64,000 nt of DNA from Aquarana catesbeiana (lineage: Eukaryota; Chordata; Amphibia; Anura; Ranidae), in the NCBI RefSeq assembly GCF_042186555.1, contig NC_133324.1, positions 222,319,145 to 222,383,144 of the forward strand, read 5' to 3'. This document shows, piece by piece, positions 54,833 through 64,000 of this stretch. The stretch's first letter is position 1. Each line of letters begins with the position of its first letter. The notes beneath the pieces were generated by a model that saw only the letters and a list, made by a program, of their open reading frames with translations, made no database searches and had not been told where the DNA came from. Both the position numbers and the translations under genes were made by a program.

Positions 54833-55400
54833 ACTTGTGCACAACGAAAAATTTTGTTTAGTTTCGGTTCGTTGTCATTTGTAAAATACATAATTTTGTT
54901 CTGTTATATACGTTATGTTACGTTAATACGTTTTCGGATAATTCGTTATTATTCGTAGTGTCGATATTCGTTATACTGAATCTCAAATCATGTTGAATTC
55001 ATTCGTTATATGTGCTATAATTTAGTTCGTATTCGTTGAAATTCGATATTTATGTATGTATATATATTCGTGATAATGATTCGTAGTTTGGAAAGTCGTT
55101 TGTTTATTGAATCTATTAACACACACAATGACAATATCTCTTCTCCTCTGCTCAAATACAATACAACACCCTTCTCACTCAGTTCTCAGGAATGCACTTT
55201 GCCAGTAATCCAACCTCCAGCACAAAATTAATCAGCTGATTGGACTGTAAGATTTAATTTGTTTTTACCTTTTGTTTCATTAGATCTTTAACAAATTACC
55301 GAATCATGTCAAATTCATTCACTATAATTTCTTTCGCATTCGTTGAAATTTGTTATTTTTTTATTCGGATGCATCCGAATGTCCGAAAGGGACAAGAAGT
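54833..55400. repeat. ATTCGTT-rich interspersed repeat
   Basis: Starts ACTTGTGCACAACGAAAAAT and is filled with variants of ATTCGTT and TTCGTTAT. The right end near 55390 reads ATCCGAATGTCCGAAAGGGA. The word structure sets it off sharply from its flanks. Probably a non-autonomous transposon family; ends are not firmly paired. Confidence 0.5.
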
Positions 55401-55753
55401 GTGTTATTTGTAGGATTACTAGGTGAAAATAAATCAAAAGAAGCTTGAAAATTGACTACTCAGCTGCAATAATTGGGGAATTCTGCTGACCCTCTTGAAA
55501 TTCCAAAAAATATACTGGAAGAAACACTGGTCCTTAGGAACCTTTATTCCAGGGCTAATCATATCACCATATCAAACACAATGACACCCTTCATGTCAAT
55601 AGAGCCAATATGATTTTCTCACTGGGGCCATGGTCTTCCAAGATATGCAAATTGCTGGGCGATTTATTGATGGCAGTAACATTTTCCTTTTGACAGCTCT
55701 GATTTGCACATTTCAGCAAAAAGATGGAACTGACACAGTATTTATCTGCTACT
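55401..55753. other. No gene recognised
   Basis: About 350 bp. A plus-strand frame through 55630-55866 reads into the next repeat and has no family resemblance. Confidence 0.4.
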
Positions 55754-55757
55754 TTAA

Positions 55758-56719
55758 CTACTTGAGCTCCAGAAGATTTTACCCCCATCATGACCGGGCC
55801 ATTTATTGCAGTTCAGCACTACGCTGCTTTAACTGGCGATTGTGCATTGGTGATATAAAGCAGTAAGCAAACTAAATTTATATATTTTTTTATAATTTTT
55901 TGATGGTATTTGATCACCACTGGGTTTTTTATTGTGTGGTAAAAACTAAAAAAGATCCAAAATTTTGAAAAGAAAACCCCAATATTTTATATTTTCTGCT
56001 ATAAAACATCCAATAAAAAAATCGAATTTCTTATAAATTTTGGACAAAATGTATTCTGCTACATGTCTTTGATAAAAAAAAAATCCCAACAAGTGTATAT
56101 TGATTGGTTTGCGTGAAAGTAGCAGCGTCCACAAACTATGGTATATATACTGGAATTTAAAAAAAAAAATACATTGTTATACTACTATCGGCTGTGATCA
56201 GTGAATTACAGACGGACTGCGATAGTGCGGCGAGCAATCTGACACTTACTGACGTTGGGGGGAACTGACTAACTGCCACTGACGTCTCCAGTAAAACTAG
56301 TGCTAAAAATATACACTGTCACTGTACTAATGACACTGGCTGGGAAGGGGTTAACATCAAAGGCGATCAAGGGGTTAAACGTGTGCCCAACAATGTTGAG
56401 TGTGTTTGCTGTGTGCTGTTTTATTAAGGAATGTGCCAGGTTTTTTTGCAGGAAGAAAAAAACGGCACATCGCTGCTGTATAAAGAGAGCCCTGTGTTGT
56501 TTACCAACACAGAGCTCTCTTCTGTCATTCACTAAACTAATCAGTGGGTGCCAGCCAAAAATAGTTGGCCCGGGACCTGCTAATCGGCTTGTGCTACTGC
56601 GTATGGTAACACAATCGTCACAAGTGGACTCGGAAGAAAGCCGCGATGTACAAGTACGGGGTTGTGCCTGTACATGCTGACCTGCTGCAGTAAATGTACT
56701 GCGGTGGGTCAGCAAGCAG
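55758..56719. mobile_element. TTAA-flanked non-autonomous element, possibly piggyBac-like
   Basis: TTAA at 55754-55757 and 56720-56723 flank the element. The ends read CTACTTGAGC and, inverted, CTGCTTGCTG. It shares the GATGGTATTTGATCACCACTG block (inverted GTGATCAAATACCACC of 46852-46868) with the element at 46478-47012, so both belong to one family. Frames on both strands (56269-56733, 56300-56680) have no recognisable domain. Confidence 0.65.
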
Positions 56720-56723
56720 TTAA

Positions 56724-57169
56724 TAAACCACACTGAAATTTATTGTAAATTAAATTATTCTGAGATTAGCCCTTTCCTGTTGGGTTAGTCTGCATAGCTA
56801 TAAGCAGCATGGCTGTCAGGAAACAGTAGGATCCAAAAGCAAAATGAAATGCAAACAATTACAAATGAAACATTTGCCCATTAACAGTAAAATGCATTTC
56901 AATTAATGTGGTAACAAGTGCTTTATGAAAAATATTAATTAAAATGCTGCAGAAAAAAAAGCAGCACTGCCCATTGCTGGCAGCTGGGCTGGAAAGCACA
57001 CCTGTGCCTGCTGCCCACAACTAAATGCCAGAGCCCAATGAATTGTGGTTAATTGCCCAGCATGCACTATGCTTGAGATGTTAGAAACTTACTGAAGCCA
57101 AAAAAAGTCTTTCGTGTTACATTTGGGAAATTTTTGAATGAATTTACATTTATAAGCAGATAAAGAGGT
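56724..57169. other. No gene recognised
   Basis: About 450 bp AT-rich sequence ending at the A-tail side of the LINE fragment. Confidence 0.4.
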
Positions 57170-59450
57170 TTTTTTTTTTTATATTAAAGATGTTATGCAA
57201 AACAGATCAGAAATCAACTCAGAAGGCAAAATAAAAATTGGAGAGCGATAAACAAAAAAAATAGAAATAAAAAGTGGGTAGTCATCCTTATCTGAGGAAA
57301 ACAATATCTTTAGCTAGTGAGCCATATCGTCATCATTTTAAACCAATAAAAGGTCCTCCTTTGTACCGGACAATCGGTCCCTGTGGACGTCCCCCTTCTC
57401 CTAAGGGAAAGGGTAGGAGGTCCCTGCCAACTACAGACAATATTACAATCGACATAGATCTCCCTACAGGTGCAACAAACTTGTGATGCCGATGACCCTA
57501 AATAATATGGAACCAACCTAATGTTCACGCAAAGTGGACACTTTGTTCCCACCATGTTCACACCCGGTTTGATGGTCGCTTAGGCTCAGCCACCAGTGAG
57601 GTGTCAACCACAGGGTTTTGGTTTGCCAGGACCAATTGTTTAAATTTGGGATCAGCCAGTGCCAGCAAGGCTGTGTCCAAAGCTCGACGAGACTGAGAAC
57701 GTCCCTGAAATGTGGTCTTTCCAAGATGCCCAAGTGGATTCAAATCTTTTCCCAGTATCCCTGCAGGTGGCGAGCCACTCTTCTACTTCCATGATCTCCC
57801 CCACCTTCCCCATCCATTCCGCTTTACTCTGAGTGCGTGAACTTTGGAATGAGATTAGAATGAGGCACTTAGCCGCATTGAGAAGGTGAGGGAGAGCACT
57901 ACGTTTATATTGTGATAGAGGCATGGAGAGGATGTGGAGAAGTAAGTGCTTTGGTAAGTCTGGGATGTCCACACCGACACCATCAGAGATAAACTTACTA
58001 ACCATAGACCAAAAGGGTTTCAGTATAGGACACTCTCACCATATGTGGAGAAGCGTTCCTCTCTGTCCATAACCCCTCCAGCACAAATCAGAGGTCGAAG
58101 GAAAAATCCTGGCGAGGGTCACCGGCACCCGATACCACCGTGAGAGTATTTTATAATTATTTTTGTGAGTCTTTGACTCCACAGAACCGGAGTTTGTTAG
58201 GCTGTAAAGGTGGTTCAATTGTTCGTTTGTAAATTCACACTGGAGGTCTCTTTCCCATTCCCTAATGTAAATTGGTCTAGGGTTAGGCTTAGCCGCTTCT
58301 AGTAACTTGTAAAGGGCAGAGATCATATGTGGCAGAGGGTCTTGTTTGGCCCAAAGGCTTTCAAAGTCCGTTAGGGTAGTTCTAATCTGTGACTCATTAT
58401 GCTGCAATGCAACAAAATTAGTGAGCTGGCGATGCCTCCAAAAATCAAAGGGAAGACTGCCATAGCGCTCTCTAAGGATGTTAAGTGGAACCATAGAATG
58501 TCCCTGCACAAAGCGTGTCAAGCTTGCACTGGAGGGGGGACCAGGGGAATCCACCCACAGGGGCCAACGGCAAGATTGGGGGAGCCAGGGCAAAGACCCT
58601 GTTCAGTCTATCCCATGCCTTCAGGGTGTGGACAATCAATGGGGATACCCACTCCGAGAGGCCTCTGGCATTCGTTGGAACCCAGGGAGGATACGTCAGG
58701 TTTCGACCTGCAGTGACCTTCTCCATCTGTACCCACAGTTTAGAGCTTGCGTGAAATCTCCAGTTGAGGATATGTTGTAATGCAATTGCCGGATAATATT
58801 GGGAAATATTAGGAAGACCCAGACCCCCATTTTGCTTAGACCGCTGCAGCATCGCCACTGCTATTCCTGGTCTCTTACCTCTCCATACAAACCAAATGAA
58901 GAGGCTGCAAAGCTCCTTACAGAAGTGTGAGGGTAGAGGGACAGGCACCATCTGCAGGAGGAACAACACTCAGGGCAATATTGTCATTTTAAGGGTGTTC
59001 GTGCGGCTTACCCACAAAAAAGTCTCCCTGTCCCATGACTTTAGATCCACATCAATTTTTTTCAGTAAAGGAATATAATTATGAGTGTATAGAGCATTGG
59101 GGTTGTCTGTGAGGTGGATACCAAGGTAACGTATAGAGGAGGACGCCCAGGTAAAGGGAAATTACCCCTTTAGGGTGGCGGCAATAGCTGAAGGGACAGT
59201 TACAGGCAAAATTTCCTATTTCGTATAATTAATCCGGAAATTGGAGACTTGGCTATACGCTGATAATTCCTCCAGGAGGTTAGGCAGTGAGACAGTGGGG
59301 TTCACAATTTGAAAAAGGACATCGTCCGTATAAGCCGAAAGCTTATGTTCTATGGGGCCAACAGGGACCCCACTGATATTCGGGTTAGCTCTTATTTTCC
59401 ACAACAGGGGTTCCAAGACCAAAGCAGCGATGGGTTTTTTAAAGCTCATT
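57170..59450 (-). mobile_element. 5'-truncated L1/Tx1-type LINE
   Basis: The minus strand reads ORF2 remnants: VLEPLLWKIRANPNISGV and YTDDVLFQ (the usual FADD reads YTDD) near 59420-59300; LFIWFVWRGKRPG near 58905-58867; then LERYGSLPF-like and NNYKILSRWYRVPVTLARIF near 58160-58100. The last block corresponds to YKVLVRWYMVPVKVAAFVPG of the intact LINE at 4084-10571, so they are relatives. Several frame changes occur. The 3' end lies at a short A run (ATATAAAAAAAAAAAA, complement of 57169-57184). Confidence 0.82.
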
Positions 59451-59905
59451 AGATGATTGCTGAAAAATATGTAAATAATTTAAAGTAGAATTCCAGCTTA
59501 AACCTAACGAATCCTAAAAATGTCTGACACAGGTGAGATCATGTGGCAATGGCTAAAATCTACAAACTGCATAAGTCAATAACTCTCCTCTACATTATTA
59601 GGTTTTCTATCTGAACTTCAGCTGTCCCTTCAGCCTTGCACAGTTGTATAGCTTTCTATTACAAGCTTTATAGCTTGTATTAGCTTTCTCTGAATTCACT
59701 GCATGCGGTAAGCTACTTACAGTGTGCATTAGAAGACACAGCAAGTCAGATAGAACATGCATTATTTCCTGGCCGGAAGACATCCAGCACCTTCTAACCA
59801 TCTAAAAAAATCCAAAAAAAAAAAAAAAAAAAAAGTAAATGAATGCAACCACCACATCTAATGATTGGTAAGCTACAATATATTATATTTGTGGTTTTGG
59901 GGTGT
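59451..59905. other. No gene; part of dispersed repeat and A run
   Basis: The segment 59590-59890 includes, inverted, TATTGTAGCTTACCAATCAT and AGATGTGGTGGTTGCATTCA of the dispersed family, plus an (A)n run at 59813-59834. Confidence 0.5.
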
Positions 59906-60715
59906 GCGTCGGGCATGCACTGTGGCCGCTTTGTCTTTTGGACACAGCTGATCACAGATTGGGGTAAAGGGCCAATCACAGCGGCCCTTTACCATTTGAT
60001 ATCAGCTCTGTCCAATCGCAGCTGATCACATGTAAACAGACTTGCCGGTTAAGGGCAGTCCGTTCCTCACATACTGTGTCCGTATGAGGAAAGGATTGCC
60101 GATAACCGGAAAGGCTGTCAGTACATACTTTACATTGATAATCAGAACACTGATCATTAGTGCCATAATTATCAGTGCAGCCCCATCACCGCCAATCAGT
60201 GTCCATCAGTGCAACTTATCACTGCCCATCAGTGCTGCCTATCAGTGCCACCTCATCAGTGCCCTTCAATGCAGCCTCATCAGTGCCCATCAGTTCAGCC
60301 TCATCAGTGCAACCTATCAGTGCCCATCAGTGCAAGCTCATCAGCGCCCATCAGTGTAGTCTCATCAGAACACATCAGGGAAGAAGAAAAATTACTTATT
60401 TGCAAAAAATTTTTAACAGAAACTAAGAAAAACTTTTATTTTTCCAAATTTTATTTTTTTGTTTGTTTAGAAAAAATATAAGTAACAAAAAAGAAGTGCT
60501 AAATCAAAATTTTTAATGATGCAGTGATACACCTATACAATCAAAAACAAAAAAGGGACAAAAGTGCAAATGTGATAAAATAAAGTTAGTCCATGAGAAC
60601 CAATCAGCAAAGGTTCTAAAAGCAAAAAATAGTGGTGATTAGATACCACCAAAAGAAATCTCTATCTGTCTCAAAAAATGATAAAGATTTCATATGGGTA
60701 CAGTGGGTAAAGTGC
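59906..60715. repeat. Partial copy of the TTAA family with minisatellite
   Basis: The GATCACAGCTG words at 59950-60030 are followed by a CATCAGTGCCCATCAGTGCA minisatellite (60160-60395) and by TACCACCAAAAGAAATCTCT (60637-60660). The order is that of the element at 46478-47012, but no clean TTAA ends are visible, so the copy is incomplete or diverged. Confidence 0.55.
60160..60395 (+). repeat. Minisatellite, 10-21 bp units (CATCAGTGCC)
   Basis: Units such as CATCAGTGCCCATCAGTGCA, CATCAGTGCAACCTATCAGTG and CCTCATCAGTG repeat about fifteen times. Repeats are contiguous with no unique spacers, so it is not a CRISPR array. Confidence 0.85.
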
Positions 60716-61740
60716 CCCGGTGAGGTGGGAAGGAGGACTCAGGAAATAAATGAGCAGACTAAATAGAAACATAGCAGAGTAATGGCAGGTGTGACATCAG
60801 ATAAAGCTTCTTTTGGTGATCATTTATTTTTGTGCACATTAAGAACAAAGTTTATTTTAAGTGGCTCACTAACATACAGTCTATGAAGCCATATCGAAAA
60901 AAGGATTAAATGCAAAGAGAATCCCTTCAGGTAGGACATTTCCACCCCAGTGTAATCATTACAGAACGGGATTTACTTTTTAGCTTAGCTGGAGTCCACA
61001 GACACAGCAATCCTGCATGGCTATAAAAGCATAATTTACTGAATCCACACTTCAATTTTCTCTGCACATACTGAAACAACACATAAGTGCCATGTAATCT
61101 GGCTTCTTTCATGTTACTTTTTCTGTCCCTCCAATACTAGTGTGTGCTGAGCTAATCCGTACAAATTTCTAGGTATTTAACAAACACTTTCAACATATAC
61201 AGGTAGGCCTCATTTACACTGGGTGTCAAAACTGCCCCCCCTAAACGCCCCTCTACTGTTGCTTATGTGTCCTTGCATACATAGGTGTTTACAGGCATTT
61301 AGCGGTAGAAAAAAAACATTACTTGAGTGTTCAGGAGAGGAGTGTTCGGGCACAAAAAACATCCGACGTGACTAAACTAACAGAATGAGCAACACATTGG
61401 AATGAATGAATGCCAAAATTCTTGATGTGCCTAAATGTGTTTGGCACATTTTTTTTATGCTGCTTTTCTACTGCCAGGAGAAAATGCATTCAGAAGAGCT
61501 GGTCAAATGCCAAGTGTGCAAGAGGCTGTATTGTATATTAGGTCATTTACATTAAAGTGACACTATACAGTTTTTTTTTTTAATAAAAATCCATTCAAGT
61601 ATATATTCTTTACTCAAACCTGAGCCATAGAGCCCTGGTGATGCACTGCCCATGATGCACTCACTCCCCTGGTAGAGTGCTCTCTAATTTGAAAAGCTGG
61701 AACCCTCCTTTTCAATCTATAATCTTGAATTATAACCTGA
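60716..61740. other. No gene recognised
   Basis: About 1 kb. A segment near 61203-61330 (CCTCATTTACACTGGGTGTC) resembles the edge of a MITE with TTTACACTG ends as at 52666, but no partner end was found. Confidence 0.4.
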
Positions 61741-61805
61741 CAAATCCACTGTGAAATAGTAGATTTTGATGCTGCCTGCCCTTTTCTGGGCCCTTCTGGC
61801 AGTAC

Positions 61806-62410
61806 AAAGCATCAGTCTTCCGCATCTGACTGGTTGCCTTCAGATAGATCCACATCGAGAGAATGCAACAATTTTTCTTCCGCAGAGCGAGGTTCTGGGA
61901 AAAAAGAAGGCAGGGAGACGTCTTGGTTCAAGTGAAAACTAGACACTACCTGAGGCAAAAAGGTTGGGTGAAGACACAATATCACCTTGTCTTTATGAAT
62001 AATTAAGTATGGATCCTTACAGGAAAAAGCTGCCAATTCTGACACTCTCTTCGCCGAAGTTACTGCAACCAAAAAACCAACTTCCTTGTCAAAAGGATCA
62101 AGGGAAAATCGCGCAAAGGCTCAAAGGGTTGTCTTTGCAAGACTGATTAAACTATATTCAAATCCCATGGGCACAATGTCGACTTGACTGGCGGAGTTAT
62201 CCCTTGTATAAAGGCCCATATCAAAGAATGCGAAGCAAGCGGTCTTTGAAAAAATACTGACAAGGCCGAGATCTGACCCTTGATGGTACTCAAGGCTAGC
62301 TTCATTTCTACCCCCAATTGTAGGAAGGCAAGAACTCTTCCTATGACATACGTTCGAGGATGCCATCTTTTGGCTTCACACCAGGAAATATAGGACCTCT
62401 AGATCCTTTA
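61806..62410 (-). pseudogene. DIRS tyrosine recombinase remnant, second copy
   Basis: The minus-strand frame 62072-61812 begins VAVTSAKRVSELAAFSCKDP, the first catalytic-arginine box of a DIRS recombinase (Arg in AKRVSEL). It continues LPSFFPEPRSAEEKLLHSLD. The upstream segment near 62400-62200 reads MASSNVCHRKSSCLPTIGGR in one frame, and the DIRS-like stretch that follows (FFDMGLYTRDNSA) corresponds to the recombinase N-terminal domain. Frames are broken. Confidence 0.7.
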
Positions 62411-63560
62411 ATAAATGGCCCTGGAAGCCGGCTTCCTTGCATTTTTCAGGGTAGTTACCACTGAGCCTGAAAGCCCCCGATCCTTTAAAATTTGGGCTTC
62501 AATAGCCAAACCATTAAACTTAGTGACTGTAAAGCAGAATGGAACACCAGTCCTTGCAAAAGCAAGTCTGGACAGGATGGAAGAGTCCACGGTTTCCCTA
62601 CTGCAAACCTTATGATCTCTGCATACCAGGATATTCTGGGCCACGCTGGGGCTACCAGAATCACCGGCTTCCCTTCCTCCTTGATCCTGCGTAGAAGCCA
62701 CAGTAGCAGCTGAACTGGGGGGGAACGCATAAATCAGTGAAAACTGATCCCAAGGGGTCACTTGCGCACCTGTCCCGAATGCAAGCGGATCCCTTGTCCT
62801 AGACACAAAGCTGTCCAACTTCTTGTTGAACCTGGACGCCAACAGATCTATGTCTGGGGTACCCACTTTTGGCATATGGCTGAAAAACCTCGGGATGCAG
62901 GGACCATTCCCCTGGAGACAATTGCTGGCGGCTCAAGAAGTCCGCCTGCCAATTCTCCACTCCCAGAATGAAGACTGCTGACAGAAAAGGCTTCGCTGCC
63001 CATGTCCGACTATGGTCCACCTCTCTTTGGGCCGCCTAACTCCTGGTACCCCCTTGGTGGTTGATGTAAGCCACAGCTGTGGCATTGTCGGATTGTATTC
63101 TCACAGGACACCCCTGCAACCTGGAAGTCCAGGATATTAGAGCCAGACGCGCGATTCTCTAGAATGTTGATGGGCAAAGCCTTTTCTGTCACTTCCCCTG
63201 GACAGTGGCCTCCTCCAGAGCCGCTCCCCAGCCCAAGAGGCTGGCATCCGTTGTCACTACCTTCCAGGCTACCGGCATGAAGGATTTCCCCTTCTACAAA
63301 TTTCTGGTTATCAACCACAAATTGAGACTCGGGCGCACCCTTGGGAACAGATACATTGGGTAGTCTTGAATGAAATTGGGCATAGGGAATCTATAAGCAG
63401 CAGGTCATCTAGGTATGCCATACTGATATACCCTGGACCCTTAATCTTGCTAACACCGGGGCCAGAATTTTTGTGAACACCTGGTGGGTGGTGGCTAACC
63501 TGAAGGGCAAGGCCACAAACTGAAAATGGCGCTGTTCCACCTCAAATCGCAGAAATTTGG
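62408..63560 (-). pseudogene. DIRS reverse transcriptase / RNase H, second copy, broken
   Basis: On the minus strand: FRLATTHQVFTKILAPVLAR near 63470-63430, where ALPFGLATAP is typical; MAYLDDLLLID near 63420-63388 with the YLDD catalytic motif (63404-63415), one frame away; the RNase H box DNATAVAYINH near 63092-63060; PGEWSLHPEVF near 62910; then VGTPDIDLLASRFNKKLDSF and VSRTRDPLAFG (62870-62780). The catalytic centre is recognisable but split between frames. Confidence 0.78.
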
Positions 63561-63561
63561 A

Positions 63562-63986
63562 CTAGCAGTTTTTGGGATTGTGAGGCTGAGAAGGGCTCCT
63601 CTGAGATTGAATCCTCAGAAGAGGAGTCATCTGCCTGCCCTTATTCCCGGTCACCCAATGGCACCTTAATGTCACCTGCCCATTCCTGTTCCAATACTGG
63701 AAGGACGGGAGGGGGAGAAGGGGACCTTTTGCGTTTTTCCCAGACTGGGAGACAGAAGCGATCATGTTGGCTATTTTTCCATTGTACTTGGTGACGTAGG
63801 CAGAGGCTGAAATGTTGGATGTAGCCAATATGCCTGACAGCCTCAATGGCTCAGACTGGCCAGTCACCTCTGGCCTTTCAGGGGAGGATAGTACTGTGGA
63901 AGCGTGACTAGGATCCTCAGATCCTGACAGCAGCGCCCTTGCGCTCCTCCCTGCTGTATTCCCCCACCATTCTTTCGGGAAGACAT
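63562..63986 (-). pseudogene. DIRS gag-like region, second copy
   Basis: The ATG at 63986 begins MSSRKNGGG. A downstream minus-strand frame, 63867-63562, reads LSGILATSNISASAYVTKYN, GKIANMIASVSQSGKN and a basic, proline- and serine-rich end (RIQSQRSPSQPHNPK). It aligns in position and in its first part with 28161-27882. The start codon and the longer frame are not in the same frame, so it is probably broken. Confidence 0.55.
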
Positions 63987-64000
63987 AGTCCTAAGCACAA

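Larger units (their letters stand above)
61740..64000 (-). mobile_element. DIRS-type retrotransposon, second copy, continues beyond window
   Basis: Colinear with 25080-28165 of the first copy. From right to left on the minus strand it has a gag-like start (ATG at 63986), reverse transcriptase, RNase H and tyrosine recombinase segments. It retains the reverse transcriptase middle that the first copy lost. The left side stops at about 61740 without the terminal repeat seen at 24832-24972, so that end is truncated. The right end is outside the window. Confidence 0.82.

Noticed and set aside
56269..56733. 154-codon minus-strand frame and the overlapping 126-codon plus-strand frame
   Set aside because: Both lie inside the TTAA-flanked repeat, have no domain, and are not shared with the related element at 46478.
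58036..58593. 185-codon minus-strand frame considered as a host gene
   Set aside because: It contains the NNYKILSRWYRVPVTLARIF block of L1 ORF2 and is part of the truncated LINE.
60160..60395. CRISPR-like array
   Set aside because: Units are contiguous and imperfect, without unique spacers, and the genome is eukaryotic. It is a minisatellite.

Overview
This is a piece of a vertebrate nuclear genome, most likely a frog and probably a ranid. The evidence is spliced exons with GT..AG borders, a transposon load rich in Tc1/mariner, Harbinger, L1/Tx1-type LINE, CR1 and DIRS elements, and many MITEs with TACACACG-type ends that I associate with ranid frogs (the species call is inference). The only host gene I can support lies on the minus strand. 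Five exons between 49496 and 30583 encode most of the sterol/phosphoinositide-binding (ORD) domain of an oxysterol-binding protein, best matched by OSBP2 (ORP4). The five exons total 752 nt with compatible phases. The 5' exons lie right of the window or were not recognised; the last exons should lie left of position 1. Everything else is intron or intergenic sequence filled with mobile elements.

Layout. 1-1170: diverged repeats. 1171-16190: a three-level nest. A palindromic (foldback) element of about 2.1 kb is split by a Harbinger transposon (1654-14524, TTA target duplication), which is split by a full-length L1-type LINE (4084-10571, 19-bp target duplication) with both ORFs open. The Harbinger has an intact two-exon DDE transposase (382 aa), a minus-strand Myb/SANT-like gene broken by a stop, and a third, divergent plus-strand ORF of 174 aa. 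16258-17139: hAT-like element with a minisatellite. 17447-18880: decayed Tc1 with inserted repeats. 19075-19864: MITEs. 21100-30144: a CR1 LINE with esterase-like ORF1, endonuclease and reverse transcriptase, split by a DIRS-type tyrosine-recombinase retrotransposon (about 24800-29412). 30583-39144: four OSBP2 exons with a decayed Tc1 (31311-32895) between them. 41719-47336: a cluster of four more Tc1-family elements with TA/CA microsatellites and nested MITEs. 49251-49496: the OSBP2 exon carrying the start of the EQVSHHPP signature. 51527-56719: MITEs, a foldback repeat and a TTAA-flanked repeat. 57170-59450: a 5'-truncated L1 relative of the intact LINE. 61740-64000: a second DIRS copy running off the window.

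The mobile elements do not act as one pathway, but their nesting gives relative ages: foldback before Harbinger before L1; CR1 before DIRS; Tc1 before the MITEs inside it. The most notable items are the apparently intact L1 and Harbinger transposase, the extra Harbinger ORF, and the palindrome that preserves the Harbinger empty site in its opposite arm.
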